Positions 1 through 10,790 of a stretch of 64,000 nucleotides of DNA are shown one piece after another. This stretch comes from Fictibacillus solisalsi (lineage in GTDB: Bacteria > Bacillota > Bacilli > Bacillales > Fictibacillaceae). The stretch is from contig NZ_FNHW01000004.1 of assembly GCF_900103485.1 (NCBI RefSeq), positions 1-64,000 on the forward strand, written 5' to 3'. Every line of letters starts with the position of its first letter. Within the stretch, counting starts at the first letter, position 1. The translations under genes were made by a program, and so were the position numbers. The notes under the pieces are model-generated. The model saw only the letters and a program-made list of their open reading frames with translations, ran no database searches and had not been told where the DNA came from.

Positions 1-110
1 AATCGAGCTTTTGGCCATCGAAGCTGGACAGTGAAATGCTGAGATGGCCGTTCTATAGCGAGAAGTGTTGGAGCTCTTGAACACAAATACGCTTTGACCC
101 AAATCCGTCC

Positions 111-1403
111 TTATTTTTCGACTTCTTCGAGTTCTTCGATATCAAGATTCTCGCGCCAAATTTTTGCACCGAGTCCAACCAACTTGTCAACAAGCGACTC
201 ATAACCCCGGTCAATATGTTCAAGTCCTGAAACCTCTGTAATGCCTTCTGCCATGAGACCTGCAACCACAAGTGCAGCTCCCGCTCTCAGATCGCTGGCT
301 TTTACCTTTGCTCCCTCCAGACGGGCTTGTCCATTAATAATGGCAGACCGGCCTTCTACTTTTACATTCGCACCCATTCTTCTCAATTCATCGATATGCT
401 TAAATCGTGCGGAATAAATTGTATCCGTTACAAGGCTCGTTCCTTCAGCCTTAGTAAGGAGCGAGGTGAACGGCTGTTGAAGATCCGTAGGAAAGCCAGG
501 ATAGACCAGTGTTTTAATATCGACACTTTTCAATGGTCCATTGCTGCTATGAATCAAGACCTGGTCGTCTTTCGTTTCAATCTGTACACCCATTTCGCGA
601 AGTTTGGCAATCAATGATTCCAAATGCAAAGGAATAACATTGTCTATGACAACCTGCTGGCCAACTGCTGCAGCCAGGATCATGTAAGTGCCTGCTTCAA
701 TGCGATCGGGAATGATAGAATGACGGCAACCATGCAGATGTTCGACACCATCGATCCGGATGACATCCGTTCCCGCACCTTTAATTTTGGCTCCCATGCT
801 TGTAAGCAGAGTGGCCACATCGATAATTTCCGGTTCCTTAGCCGCATTCTCAATAATCGTCTGTCCTTTGGCCCTTACAGCCGCCAGCATAATATTAATT
901 GTTGCGCCAACACTCACGACATCTAAATAAATTCGTGCTCCAATAAGCTCATCTGCACGTAGGTAGATGGCTCCTTGTTCATTGGTCACTTTTGCGCCCA
1001 GTGCTTCGAAACCTTTAATATGCTGGTCAATCGGTCTTGGCCCCAGGTTGCATCCTCCAGGCAGGCCAATAACCGCTTTTTTAAAACGGCCCAGCATTGC
1101 ACCCATTAAATAATAAGAAGCCCTCAGCTTTTTTACTTTGCCATTGGGCAATGGCATGGCAATCATTTTTTCTGGATTGACCGTTAATGTATTATTCTCA
1201 TCGAGTTCGGCTTCACCGCCGATTTCTTCAAGCAATGCTCTAAGTAAGTGAACATCTGATATATTAGGCAGCTGATCTATGATGACTTGGGATTCTGCAA
1301 GAATGGTAGCTGGGATTAATGCGACTGCACTGTTTTTGGCTCCGCTGATATGAACGGTTCCTTCTAGGGGATAACCCCCTTCTATCATAAGCTTTTGTTC
1401 CAT
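111..1403 (-). CDS. murA: UDP-N-acetylglucosamine 1-carboxyvinyltransferase (MurA family)
   Basis: Cytoplasmic enzyme that transfers enolpyruvate from PEP to UDP-GlcNAc, the first committed step of peptidoglycan synthesis. The 430-residue length is usual. The N-terminal KNSAVAL segment (Lys23, Asn24) and the [10 protein letters not shown] loop with the PEP-reactive Cys118 are intact. The ATG is preceded by AGAAGGGAG. Low-GC Gram-positives usually have two MurA paralogues; the position next to fsa and fba matches B. subtilis murAB (murZ), so this is probably the second paralogue. It lies downstream of an intrinsic terminator after fsa, so it should have its own promoter in the 1404-1500 interval. 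The 110 bases after its stop hold no gene that I can recognise. Confidence 0.95.
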   Translation of the reverse strand: MEQKLMIEGGYPLEGTVHISGAKNSAVALIPATILAESQVIIDQLPNISDVHLLRALLEEIGGEAELDENNTLTVNPEKMIAMPLPNGKVKKLRASYYLMGAMLGRFKKAVIGLPGGCNLGPRPIDQHIKGFEALGAKVTNEQGAIYLRADELIGARIYLDVVSVGATINIMLAAVRAKGQTIIENAAKEPEIIDVATLLTSMGAKIKGAGTDVIRIDGVEHLHGCRHSIIPDRIEAGTYMILAAAVGQQVVIDNVIPLHLESLIAKLREMGVQIETKDDQVLIHSSNGPLKSVDIKTLVYPGFPTDLQQPFTSLLTKAEGTSLVTDTIYSARFKHIDELRRMGANVKVEGRSAIINGQARLEGAKVKASDLRAGAALVVAGLMAEGITEVSGLEHIDRGYESLVDKLVGLGAKIWRENLDIEELEEVEK

Positions 1404-1499
1404 GGTCTGCTCCCTTCTGCATCAAGCATATCTAACAGTTGTCTTTTGCAGTAGTATTCACGGACAACTGGGATATCATGCTAATTTTTCTCATTTAAT

Positions 1500-1541
1500 G
1501 GAAAAAAACCAAAAACAAGCACCACAAAAGGTGGTGCTTGT
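1500..1541 (-). terminator. Intrinsic terminator after fsa
   Basis: A perfect 10-bp stem (CAAGCACCAC at 1516-1525 with GTGGTGCTTG at 1531-1540) is followed on the minus strand by a run of T (plus-strand A run 1502-1515). It ends transcription coming from fsa before murA. Confidence 0.85.
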
Positions 1542-1557
1542 ATAGGTCTATTCAGAT

Positions 1558-2208
1558 CTATCCGCGGTTCTTAACAGCTTCCCAATCGCTAAGGAAACGC
1601 TCAATACCCTGATCGGTTAATGGATGGTTAGTGAGGCTCTTAATAACTTTAAGCGGGATAGTAGCGATATGTGCACCGCCAAGAGCCGCTTGAGTTACAT
1701 GGATCGGGTGACGAACGGATGCAGCGATGATCTGGGTCGGAATTTCATGAATCGCGAAGATTTCTGAAATCTCAGTAATCAGCTTCAACCCATCTTGTCC
1801 AATATCATCAAGTCTTCCAAGGAATGGTGAAACATAAGTTGCTCCAGCTCGTGCTGCAAGCAATGCCTGGTTTGCGTTGAAGATTAAAGTAACGTTTGTT
1901 TTGATGTTCATGTCGCTGAAAGCTTTAACTGCTTTTAGACCTTCAGTCGTCATGGGCACTTTAACGGTAACGTTTGGAGCAATGGCAGCAAGCTCTTTAC
2001 CTTCTGCAACCATTTCCTCAGCATTTAAGGATACAACTTCCGCACTTACAGAACCTGGAACAAGCTCAGCGATTTCTTTGATTCGGCTGTGGAAATCCAC
2101 GCCTTCTTTTGCGACTAATGTTGGGTTGGTTGTAACCCCGGATAAGATACCAAGGTCATGTGCTTCCCGGATTTCATCAATATTTGCTGTATCAATAAAA
2201 AATTTCAT
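1558..2208 (-). CDS. fsa: Transaldolase-like fructose-6-phosphate aldolase
   Basis: A 216-residue class I aldolase of the small transaldolase/FSA family (B. subtilis YwjH/Tal position). It starts MKFFIDTAN, carries the GVTTNPTL phosphate/substrate loop and the NVTVKVP segment whose lysine (about residue 83) is the Schiff-base former in this family. An in-frame GTG four codons upstream would put the start directly on the AGGAG, so the internal ATG at 2208, 11 bases after AGGAG, is chosen. Whether the real activity is transaldolase or fructose-6-phosphate cleavage cannot be told from sequence. It follows fba in the same direction and may be partly cotranscribed with it. Confidence 0.92.
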   Translation of the reverse strand: MKFFIDTANIDEIREAHDLGILSGVTTNPTLVAKEGVDFHSRIKEIAELVPGSVSAEVVSLNAEEMVAEGKELAAIAPNVTVKVPMTTEGLKAVKAFSDMNIKTNVTLIFNANQALLAARAGATYVSPFLGRLDDIGQDGLKLITEISEIFAIHEIPTQIIAASVRHPIHVTQAALGGAHIATIPLKVIKSLTNHPLTDQGIERFLSDWEAVKNRG

Positions 2209-2330
2209 GATTTTATTCACTCCTAAAAATTTAAGTGTTGGCAGACGTCAGTCTAAAATCTTCTTTAGTCTTTTCCACACAACAACTTTCATACCCGAAT
2301 TTAACGCTTTTAACACTTTTTATTGTAAAT

Positions 2331-2398
2331 GAAACCGCCTATCATGTATAGGCGGTTTCATAGCAGGAAGCAAAAAAACGAATACCTTTTTTGCTTCC
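2331..2398 (-). terminator. Two adjacent hairpins between fba and fsa
   Basis: Downstream of fba there are two perfect inverted repeats: GGAAGCAAAAAA/TTTTTTGCTTCC (2366-2377 with 2387-2398) and GAAACCGCCT/AGGCGGTTTC (2331-2340 with 2350-2359). The second is followed by a weak T-containing stretch on the minus strand. Together they are probably the fba terminator, perhaps leaky towards fsa. Confidence 0.55.
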
Positions 2399-2407
2399 CT
2401 ATATTAC

Positions 2408-3271
2408 TTACGCCTTGTTTGAAGAACCGAACTCGCGCATTTTACCTTTAACTGTTTCCTGGATCGCATCACGGGCTGCAGTAAGGTATTTACGAGGATC
2501 GTATTTGTCTGGGTTAGCAGCAATAAATTCTTTTACTGCATTGAAAGACGCAATTTGGTTTTCGGTGTTTACATTTATTTTTGCTGTTCCCAAAGAAATC
2601 GCTTTTTGGATATCGTGGGTTGGGATGCCTGTCCCGCCGTGAAGCACAAGAGGCACACCAGTTAATTCGTTAACTTCTTTCATGCGGTCAAAACCAAGAT
2701 TTGGTTCCCCTTTGTAAGGGCCATGTACGCTTCCAAGTGCAGGAGCAAAGCAGTCCACACCTGTTTCACGAACAAGCTGGTCACATTCAGAAGGAATAGC
2801 ATAAGCAGCTTCAGCATCATCCACCACAAGGTCGTCTTCCTGTCCGCCGATGCGGCCAAGTTCCGCTTCAACAGATACGCCGTGGAAGTGAGCAAGCTCA
2901 ACTACTTTTTTAGTTAATTCGATATTTTCTTCCAATGGGAAGTGAGATCCGTCGATCATGACAGAAGTAAATCCAGCATGAATTGCTTCTGCGCATTTTT
3001 GGTAGCTGGAACCATGGTCAAGATGGATAGCAACCGGAACGGTAATTTTATATTCTTCCATGAGTGCTTTAACCATGCTGACAACAAGCTTAAAACCACC
3101 CATGTAACGAGCAGCACCTTCTGATACCCCAAGAATAACTGGAGAGTTTTCTTCTTGGGCAGCTTTTAGGATTGCTTGGGTAAATTCAAGGTTGTTGATG
3201 TTGAATTGACCGACTGCATATCCTTCGGCTTTTCCTTTTTCGAGCATTTCCTTCATTGAAACTAAAGGCAT
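2408..3271 (-). CDS. fbaA: Class II fructose-bisphosphate aldolase
   Basis: Zinc-dependent aldolase that splits fructose 1,6-bisphosphate into dihydroxyacetone phosphate and glyceraldehyde 3-phosphate in glycolysis and runs backwards in gluconeogenesis. The 287-residue protein has the AIHLDHG motif (His83 and His86 with catalytic Asp85), the GSHFP segment, the [12 protein letters not shown] loop and the glycine-rich LHGGTGIP phosphate site. GGGAGGACATGAAAG precedes the ATG. The gene has an extended -10 promoter about 100 bases upstream and a hairpin with a T run in its leader, which suggests attenuation. Confidence 0.96.
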   Translation of the reverse strand: MPLVSMKEMLEKGKAEGYAVGQFNINNLEFTQAILKAAQEENSPVILGVSEGAARYMGGFKLVVSMVKALMEEYKITVPVAIHLDHGSSYQKCAEAIHAGFTSVMIDGSHFPLEENIELTKKVVELAHFHGVSVEAELGRIGGQEDDLVVDDAEAAYAIPSECDQLVRETGVDCFAPALGSVHGPYKGEPNLGFDRMKEVNELTGVPLVLHGGTGIPTHDIQKAISLGTAKINVNTENQIASFNAVKEFIAANPDKYDPRKYLTAARDAIQETVKGKMREFGSSNKA

Positions 3272-3300
3272 CTTTCATGTCCTCCCTTTACTATTGGCAC

Positions 3301-3337
3301 AAAAAAACGGAAAAGAACCATCTTCGCTCTCTTTCCG
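3301..3337 (-). terminator. Possible attenuator hairpin in the fba leader
   Basis: On the minus strand CGGAAAG (3331-3337) pairs with CTTTTCCG (3308-3315) with one bulge, followed at once by seven T (3301-3307). It lies between the putative fba promoter and the fba ribosome binding site, so it would act on the fba transcript or end read-through from spo0F. Confidence 0.55.
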
Positions 3338-3379
3338 AAAATGCCATATGTTAAACATGCATAGTATATTTTCAAATCC

Positions 3380-3442
3380 ATTATAGCATACCAATAGCGC
3401 TTGAAAACCGCAATAAATCAGGCTTTTTGCGTGCAAGCGCTA
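3380..3442 (-). promoter_or_regulatory. fba promoter overlapped by a 9-bp inverted repeat
   Basis: The minus strand reads TTTTCA, 16 bases, then TATAAT with an extended TGC just before it. The -35 and spacer are overlapped by one arm of a perfect inverted repeat TAGCGCTTG (3395-3403) / CAAGCGCTA (3434-3442) with an inner CGCAA/TTGCG pair. This could be an operator or the terminator stem of spo0F without a T run. The GAAAACCGC part vaguely recalls a cre site but the match is weak. Confidence 0.45.
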
Positions 3443-3479
3443 CCATTCCCGATATGTCAATGTTTAAAGGAATTTTGCA

Positions 3480-3866
3480 TTACCCGGCATTAATTGGTAA
3501 TTCCTTCCTAACAGCTGCCCGGATCTCATCAATGTCAAACGGCTTTGCAAAATGAGTAATTGCCCCAAGCTTGATCGCTTCATGGATCATGTCCAGCTCA
3601 CCATATGCTGTCATGATGATGACTTGTATGGAAGCATCCAGCTTTTTAACTCTGCGAAGAATTTCCAACCCGTCCATTCCAGGTATTTTCATATCCAAAA
3701 TCACGAGGTCAGGACTTTCTTGTTCAACAATTGCCAAAGCTTGCACGCCGTTTGCTGCCTGAAATGTCTGGTATCCTTCCTTTTGAAAAATTTCATTAAG
3801 AAGAATTCGAATCCCGTACTGGTCATCAACAATTAGTATTTTACCCAACCTGCTCACCTCTGCCAT
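3480..3866 (-). CDS. spo0F: Sporulation phosphorelay response regulator Spo0F
   Basis: Single-domain receiver that takes phosphate from sporulation histidine kinases and passes it to Spo0B. The 128 residues match B. subtilis Spo0F closely: the acidic pair DD near residue 14-15, the phosphorylated Asp58 in [21 protein letters not shown] and the [11 protein letters not shown] lysine loop. There is no output domain, as expected. An in-frame TTG at 3848 lies 6 bases after AGAGGTG and would give a start like the known MNEKILIV, so the protein may begin six residues later. A sigma-H type promoter lies at 3896-3923. Two PAS kinases elsewhere in the window are candidate donors. Confidence 0.96.
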   Translation of the reverse strand: MAEVSRLGKILIVDDQYGIRILLNEIFQKEGYQTFQAANGVQALAIVEQESPDLVILDMKIPGMDGLEILRRVKKLDASIQVIIMTAYGELDMIHEAIKLGAITHFAKPFDIDEIRAAVRKELPINAG

Positions 3867-3895
3867 ATTTTTCGTTCCTGATTCTTATTTTAAAC

Positions 3896-3923
3896 CTTAT
3901 TCGTCAAGGTTTGCCAATTTCCT
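3896..3923 (-). promoter_or_regulatory. Sigma-H-type promoter of spo0F
   Basis: The minus strand carries AGGAAAT (3917-3923) and GAATAA (3897-3902) separated by 14 bases, close to the sigma-H pattern AGGAwwT ... GAATww, about 30 bases before the spo0F start. spo0F of B. subtilis is known to use sigma-H. Confidence 0.6.
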
Positions 3924-3996
3924 GCTGCTTGAAGTGAAATAAAAAAATGAATAAGATATACTACATTCATACAAAAACCTGTAAAAAGGAGATTTT

Positions 3997-4524
3997 ATGC
4001 AAAAAATATTTTCCACCCAGCTGAATGGGATATTCACAAAAATACAGCAGGAAAGCGAGTATGCCATTGAAGATGCAGCGCGTTTGCTTGCCCAGACTCT
4101 AATGTCCCGGGGTACCGTTTATTTTGCGACAAAGAGTGAGATGAAAGCCATCGCTGCTGAAGGAATGAACGGACCTGAAGCTTTTCCTGCCGCCAAAGAG
4201 CTTTCCGATTCAGATATTCCTATGTTAACAAGTACAGATATTGTCATTGCAGCAAACGGCTTTCTGGACGATGAGGGGCTGCCTGGCCTTGCACGAAAAG
4301 TGAAAGACCAGACAGAAACTCCTGTCATCCTTATTACCAGCCTTAATGAAGAGGGAGAATCACAAGCAGTGGAATGGGATGCCTTTATTCGTTTACCTTT
4401 GAGAGGCGGCCTCGTCCCTTTTGAAAATGGCGAACGTTACGGCATTCCATCTGCCATGGCGGGTCTTTTTGCTTTCCATGTGATCTGTTTGACAGCAAAA
4501 GAAATATTGGAGGAGTATGAATAA
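3997..4524 (+). CDS. ywjG: DUF2529 protein (YwjG)
   Basis: Soluble 175-residue protein of the DUF2529 family, divergent from spo0F exactly as in B. subtilis. The sequence has a SIS-like flavour: an N-terminal helical part, then TVYFATKSEM and VIAANGFLDDEG strands typical of a sugar-isomerase fold. No function is established. The ribosome binding site AAAAGGAG lies six bases before the ATG. The gene ends before a bidirectional terminator shared with pyrG. Family assignment is firm, role unknown. Confidence 0.88.
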   Translation: MQKIFSTQLNGIFTKIQQESEYAIEDAARLLAQTLMSRGTVYFATKSEMKAIAAEGMNGPEAFPAAKELSDSDIPMLTSTDIVIAANGFLDDEGLPGLARKVKDQTETPVILITSLNEEGESQAVEWDAFIRLPLRGGLVPFENGERYGIPSAMAGLFAFHVICLTAKEILEEYE

Positions 4525-4617
4525 AAAAATTTAAAAACTTTGAAGGATATTGTCAGCTATTGGCGAAATTTTGAATAGAAGTGGGACTAAGGTCCTAAAC
4601 TTCACCAGCCCTTTTGT

Positions 4618-4737
4618 TTATGGCACCTTTGTTTCCTCATAAGTCATAACCTCATACAAACTCCACCGAAACTCTGTGCCTGCAACAGGGTTCACCAAAC
4701 AGGTTGGCACAACTAAAGCACGAGGCCCTTTATACAC
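4618..4737 (-). CDS. Candidate small protein, 39 residues
   Basis: In the otherwise empty 322-base gap between ywjG and pyrG, a GTG at 4737 opens a 39-codon frame (MYKGPRALVV... ending KVP). GAGAGAGGG lies eight bases upstream, inside the loop of a perfect 9-bp hairpin whose arms are CTGCAGTTT (4737-4745) and AAACTGCAG (4759-4767); the arm covers the start codon. I do not recognise the product. It may be a degraded gene or a chance frame; the well-spaced binding site and hairpin are the only support. Confidence 0.2.
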   Translation of the reverse strand: MYKGPRALVVPTCLVNPVAGTEFRWSLYEVMTYEETKVP

Positions 4738-4801
4738 TGCAGTTTCCCTCTCTCAAAAAAACTGCAGCTAACCCCAATGGCCTGCTTGCTGATCAACTGA
4801 T

Positions 4802-4834
4802 AAAACCCCCGGCTCAGAACAGCCGGGGGTTTTT
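4802..4834. terminator. Bidirectional terminator, ywjG side / pyrG
   Basis: AAAACCCCCGGCT (4802-4813) pairs with AGCCGGGGGTTTTT (4821-4834), with T runs on both strands. It serves pyrG on the minus strand. Confidence 0.88.
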
Positions 4835-4846
4835 GTATAGGATTTA

Positions 4847-6451
<1,605 letters not shown>

Positions 6452-6542
6452 TTATTCCCCCTCTGGATAATCACTAGTAAGTATTCCCCTCCGCCTCTGT
6501 TTCAAGCAGAATAAACGAATAAGAAAAAAGAAGCTATAAAAT

Positions 6543-6664
6543 AAAAAAAAACAAAAGTGACGCCTCCCCAATAATGGGGGCACTTTTGTTTTTATCTGCA
6601 ATAATCGAATTATATATACGTTTAGCCCAAAAATGATTCTATCGGCTTTCGCGAAACTTGTCAA
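6543..6664 (-). promoter_or_regulatory. pyrG promoter and CTP-sensitive attenuator leader
   Basis: On the minus strand TTGACA (6659-6664), 17 bases, TAGAAT (6636-6641), then a start site at GGGC (G at 6628). The leader ends in a strong hairpin whose arms are ACAAAAGTG and CACTTTTG with a C-rich 5' arm (GCCCCC), followed by nine T (6543-6551). This is the arrangement of the known pyrG reiterative-transcription attenuator: start GGGC, then a pyrimidine tract in the terminator able to pair with an added poly-G tail. It lies in the gap between rpoE and pyrG. Confidence 0.8.
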
Positions 6665-6712
6665 GAACAAATAAAGAAAACCGGAGTGCATCTGCACAGC
6701 CGGTTCTGCTAA

Positions 6713-7297
6713 CTAGCGTTCTTCTTCGTCTTCCTCTTCTACTTCGTATAATTCCTCTTCAGCGGCTTCGTCTTCCTCGTCCTCTATATCTTCATCCAGC
6801 TCTTCATCGCTGTCTGCGAAATTGTCGAAGTCCTCATCCAAGTCTTCGTCTTCATCTTCATCGTCATCATCGTCGTCATCATCGCTGCTGCTTGCTTTGG
6901 CAAATTCGTCATCCACATCAAGTGCATCAAAGTCTTCATCTTCGAAATCTTCATCGTATTCATCGAAGTCCTCATCTTCAGCAACGACTTTTTTGCGTTT
7001 GGACGGCTTGTTCGTATTCCCCAGTTCTTCCTCACTGCTTTCGATCGGATACCAGGCTTTGAGGCCCCACTTGTTATCTCCAAGTGAAACAAATCGCCCG
7101 TCGATGTTCATATCCGTATAAAAATGAGAAAGACGGCGCTGCACTGCAGCGTCAGAAATACCTTTCAAATCTTTAATGCGCTGTACTAGCTCATAAAAAG
7201 AAACGGTCTCTTTTTCCTCTTTCAAAATTTCAAAAGCAATTTCAACCATGGCCATCTCCATGATTTCTTCTTTTGAATACGTTTTGATTAAACTCAA
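6713..7297 (-). CDS. rpoE: RNA polymerase delta subunit
   Basis: Delta subunit of Gram-positive RNA polymerase, which speeds RNA release and recycling. The folded N-terminal HARE-HTH domain (SLIKTYSKEEIMEMAMVEIA to about residue 95, with NIDGRFVSLGDNKWGLKAWYP) is followed by a disordered tail made almost only of Asp and Glu. The longest frame begins earlier, but a TTG at 7297 with AAGGAAGTG upstream aligns with the known start, giving 194 residues. It is followed by the pyrG promoter and precedes pyrG as in B. subtilis. Confidence 0.93.
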   Translation of the reverse strand: MSLIKTYSKEEIMEMAMVEIAFEILKEEKETVSFYELVQRIKDLKGISDAAVQRRLSHFYTDMNIDGRFVSLGDNKWGLKAWYPIESSEEELGNTNKPSKRKKVVAEDEDFDEYDEDFEDEDFDALDVDDEFAKASSSDDDDDDDDEDEDEDLDEDFDNFADSDEELDEDIEDEEDEAAEEELYEVEEEDEEER

Positions 7298-7444
7298 GTT
7301 GGCACTTCCTTTCAAATCAATAAATCTATTTATGTTATGGGTGCATACGTTTAGTTCTAGAAGAATTATACTCTTCATTATAAACAAATCTTCCAAGGAT
7401 ATGCTAGATGAATGATATCTTTTTTTCCAAATCAGTGCAACTGG

Positions 7445-7485
7445 TTAAAAAAATAGAAAAAGAGGATGCTATTGTCCTCTTTTTC
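7445..7485 (-). terminator. Terminator of the icmF operon
   Basis: GAAAAAGAGGA (7456-7466) pairs with TCCTCTTTTTC (7475-7485); on the minus strand it is followed by a T-rich run (plus-strand A run 7447-7453). It closes the acyl-CoA operon 10 bases after the icmF stop. Confidence 0.85.
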
Positions 7486-7495
7486 CGACTTCGGC

Positions 7496-10400
7496 TTACA
7501 TATTTCTTCGGTATTTGCCGCCTACTTCATACAATGCAGTGGTGATTTGGCCCAGGGAGGCTGCTTTGACGGTCTCCATCAGTTCTTCAAAGATGTTTCC
7601 GCCGTTCAGTGCGGTTTCCTGAAGCTTGCGAAGCGCCTCTTCCGAGCGGTCTGCATTTTTCTGTTTAAAATCATTTAAATGAGCGATTTGCTGCTCTTTT
7701 TCTTCTTTTGTTGCCCTGGCCAGCTGCATGTTAAACTCCTCATCTTTCGGCGGGTTAGGATTCAGGTACGTGTTGACCCCGATAATCGGAAGCTCTCCAT
7801 TATGCTTTTTCATTTCGTAGTACATCGATTCTTCCTGAATTTTTCCGCGCTGATACTGAGTTTCCATAGAGCCCAAAACACCGCCTCTCGTATTCAGCCG
7901 TTCAAACTCCTGTAAAACCGCTTCTTCTACGAGGTCTGTCAGTTCTTCGATGATAAAGGAGCCCTGAAGAGAGTTTTCATTGCGGGCAAGGCCAAGTTCC
8001 TTTGTAATAATGAGCTGGATAGCCATAGCTCTTCGCACTGATTCTTCTGTTGGCGTCGTAATCGCTTCATCATAGGAGTTGGTGTGCAGGGAATTACAAT
8101 TGTCGTACAACGCCATCAACGCCTGCAGCGTTGTGCGGATATCGTTAAAATCAATTTCCTGCGCATGAAGCGATCTACCGGAGGTTTGCACATGATACTT
8201 CAGCTTTTGGCTTCGTTCGCTTGCTCCGTATTTATTCTTCATGACAGTGGCCCAAATTCTTCGGGCAACACGGCCAATGACCGCATATTCCGGGTCGAGT
8301 CCGTTGGAGAAGAAGAAAGATAGATTTGGCGCAAAATCATCGATCTTCATGCCGCGGCTGAGGTAATATTCCACGTAGGTGAATCCGTTGGCAAGTGTAA
8401 AGGCCAACTGGGTAATCGGGTTCGCTCCCGCTTCCGCAATATGATAGCCCGAAATGGAAACAGAATAATAGTTTCGTACGTTATGATCAATAAAATACTG
8501 CTGGATATCCCCCATCATCCGGAGGGCAAATTCCGTTGAAAAAATACACGTATTTTGCCCCTGATCTTCTTTCAGGATATCCGCCTGCACGGTCCCGCGG
8601 ACGCTTGCGAGCGTTCTCGCCTTTACGTCCAACAATTCCTTTTCATCAGGCTTGCGTCCATGCTCTTTCTCAAATTTTTGCAGCTGCTGTTCAATCGCCG
8701 TATTCATGAACATGGCCAAAATAATAGGTGCAGGCCCGTTGATCGTCATTGAAACGGACGTGCTCGGTGCAGTCAAATCAAAACCGTCATACAGCTTTTT
8801 CATGTCGTCCAGTGTACAGATGCTGACTCCGCTTTCACCTACTTTTCCGTAAATATCCGGCCGGTAATCCGGGTCTTCCCCGTACAGGGTCACAGAATCA
8901 AACGCCGTGCTCAACCGTTTGGCGTCATCATCCTTGGATAGATAATGGAATCGGCGGTTCGTCCGCTCAGGCGTGCCTTCTCCTGCAAACTGCCGCTTCG
9001 GATCCTCTCCTTTTCGTTTGAACGGGAATACACCTGCTGTATACGGGAAAGCACCAGGCACATTTTCTTTCATGGTCCACTTAAGAATTTCTCCCCAGTC
9101 TTCATACTTGGGAAGGGAGACTTTCGGAATGTGTAAGCCTGAAAGACTTTTGGTCGTAAGCTCTGTTACGATTTCTTTGTCTCTGATCTTCGTTACAAAT
9201 TCTGTACCGCTGTACTGTTCCTTCAGCTTCGGCCAGTTCTCAAGCGTCTTTTTGGAAAACGGAAGAAGGTTTTCTTCCACTTGCTTTCTTGTTTCCTCCA
9301 GGACCGGAATCACTTCACCATCGCTGTTAAATTCCTGAATGGTTTCAATGGAGCCTTTCAGCTGATAGCTCTTGCGGGCATATTTCACTTGTTCATCCAT
9401 TGTTTTGTAATAGTCTCTGATCGTATAGACCAGATCATTTAAATACTGGCTCCGCTCGCCGGGAATGATGACATTTCGTTTAGCGACGGTTTCTTCTGCC
9501 AACGGCTTCAACTGCCAGCCCAATGTGCATTTTTCATTTAACGTTTCGATTAACGCACGGAATAATGTGTTTGTCCCCTGGTCGTTGAACTGGCTGGCGA
9601 TCGTGCCATAGACCGGCATATCATCCAGCTCTTTTTCAAACCACTGGCGGGAGCGCTGGTACTGCTTCCTCACATCACGAAGCGCATCCTCAGAACCTTT
9701 GCGCTCATATTTATTTATCGCAATAAGATCGGCATAATCAATCATATCGATTTTTTCCAGCTGGGAAGGCGCACCGAATTCACTGGTCATCACATACATG
9801 GAGACATCTGAAATATCGACAATCCCTGCATCTCCCTGGCCGATTCCGCTTGTTTCCACGATCACCAGGTCATACCCTGCAGCCTTGACGATCGACAGTG
9901 CATCCCTGATGGCTGCTGACAGTTCGGAGCGCGAACCACGAGTAGCCAGACTCCGCATATAAACCCTTGGATTGTAAATGGAGTTCATACGGATACGGTC
10001 ACCCAGCAAAGCGCCTCCTGTTTTTTGCTTGGTCGGATCGATGGAGATAATGGCCACTGTCTTATCTTCGAATTCATTCACAAAACGGCGGACCAGTTCA
10101 TCCGTCAAGGAGCTCTTGCCGGCCCCTCCTGTTCCGGTGATCCCGAGTACCGGTACGTTTTGCTGTGAGGTTTTCACCTGCTGAAGCACTTCTTCAGCTG
10201 TGGCTGCCGTTTCTTTTGGAGCCATTTCGCTGTTTTCAGCCACCGTGATCAAACGGGCAACTGCTCTGCTCTCTTTTTCAGGAAGCTTCTCCAGTTCATC
10301 CGTAATCTCGGTAACCGTCTGAAAATCACATTCCTGCAGCATCAAATTAATCATGCCCTGCAGGCCGTTGATCCTGCCGTCTTCCGGTGAGAAGAGGCGG

Positions 10401-10756
10401 GTCACGCCGTAGCTGTGCAGCTCTTTTATTTCCGGCGGAATAATGACACCGCCTCCTCCGCCAAACACTTTAATGTGGCCTGCTCCCCGTTCTTTCAAAA
10501 GGTCGATCATGTATTTGAAATATTCCACATGCCCCCCTTGATAGGAGGAGATCGCAATGCCCTGGGCATCTTCCTGAATGGCTGCGCTTACGACTTCATC
10601 CACCGACCGGTTATGTCCGAGATGAATAACTTCTGCACCGCTCGACTGCAAAATGCGCCTCATGATGTTAATGGACGCATCATGCCCGTCAAACAGGCTG
10701 GAAGCGGTTACAAATCGGATATGATTTTTCGGTTGATATACTTCCGGACTACTCAT
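7496..10756 (-). CDS. icmF: Fused isobutyryl-CoA mutase (IcmF)
   Basis: Adenosylcobalamin enzyme that interconverts isobutyryl-CoA and n-butyryl-CoA, and often pivalyl- or isovaleryl-CoA isomers. The 1086-residue length is that of IcmF. Domain order is clear: N-terminal B12-binding domain (FDGHDASIN, His25), a MeaI-type G domain with P-loop [12 protein letters not shown] (205-216), a linker, then the methylmalonyl-CoA-mutase-like barrel ([14 protein letters not shown] near residue 890) and the small C-terminal part. The binding site is AGAGGAG. It is the last gene of the acyl-CoA operon and is terminated just after its stop. Together with the dehydrogenases it would feed branched-chain acyl-CoA into the linear pathway. 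Cobalamin is required but no B12 genes are in the window. Confidence 0.95.
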   Translation of the reverse strand: MSSPEVYQPKNHIRFVTASSLFDGHDASINIMRRILQSSGAEVIHLGHNRSVDEVVSAAIQEDAQGIAISSYQGGHVEYFKYMIDLLKERGAGHIKVFGGGGGVIIPPEIKELHSYGVTRLFSPEDGRINGLQGMINLMLQECDFQTVTEITDELEKLPEKESRAVARLITVAENSEMAPKETAATAEEVLQQVKTSQQNVPVLGITGTGGAGKSSLTDELVRRFVNEFEDKTVAIISIDPTKQKTGGALLGDRIRMNSIYNPRVYMRSLATRGSRSELSAAIRDALSIVKAAGYDLVIVETSGIGQGDAGIVDISDVSMYVMTSEFGAPSQLEKIDMIDYADLIAINKYERKGSEDALRDVRKQYQRSRQWFEKELDDMPVYGTIASQFNDQGTNTLFRALIETLNEKCTLGWQLKPLAEETVAKRNVIIPGERSQYLNDLVYTIRDYYKTMDEQVKYARKSYQLKGSIETIQEFNSDGEVIPVLEETRKQVEENLLPFSKKTLENWPKLKEQYSGTEFVTKIRDKEIVTELTTKSLSGLHIPKVSLPKYEDWGEILKWTMKENVPGAFPYTAGVFPFKRKGEDPKRQFAGEGTPERTNRRFHYLSKDDDAKRLSTAFDSVTLYGEDPDYRPDIYGKVGESGVSICTLDDMKKLYDGFDLTAPSTSVSMTINGPAPIILAMFMNTAIEQQLQKFEKEHGRKPDEKELLDVKARTLASVRGTVQADILKEDQGQNTCIFSTEFALRMMGDIQQYFIDHNVRNYYSVSISGYHIAEAGANPITQLAFTLANGFTYVEYYLSRGMKIDDFAPNLSFFFSNGLDPEYAVIGRVARRIWATVMKNKYGASERSQKLKYHVQTSGRSLHAQEIDFNDIRTTLQALMALYDNCNSLHTNSYDEAITTPTEESVRRAMAIQLIITKELGLARNENSLQGSFIIEELTDLVEEAVLQEFERLNTRGGVLGSMETQYQRGKIQEESMYYEMKKHNGELPIIGVNTYLNPNPPKDEEFNMQLARATKEEKEQQIAHLNDFKQKNADRSEEALRKLQETALNGGNIFEELMETVKAASLGQITTALYEVGGKYRRNM

Positions 10757-10790
10757 TTACCCCTGCTCCTCTCTGACACTTTATACCCTC

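Noticed and set aside
6452-6697. 81-residue frame in the pyrG leader
   Set aside because: Covers the promoter and attenuator; no family.
6658-7121. Plus-strand frames rich in Leu/His or Ser opposite rpoE
   Set aside because: They are the antisense reading of the Asp/Glu codon tail of the delta subunit.
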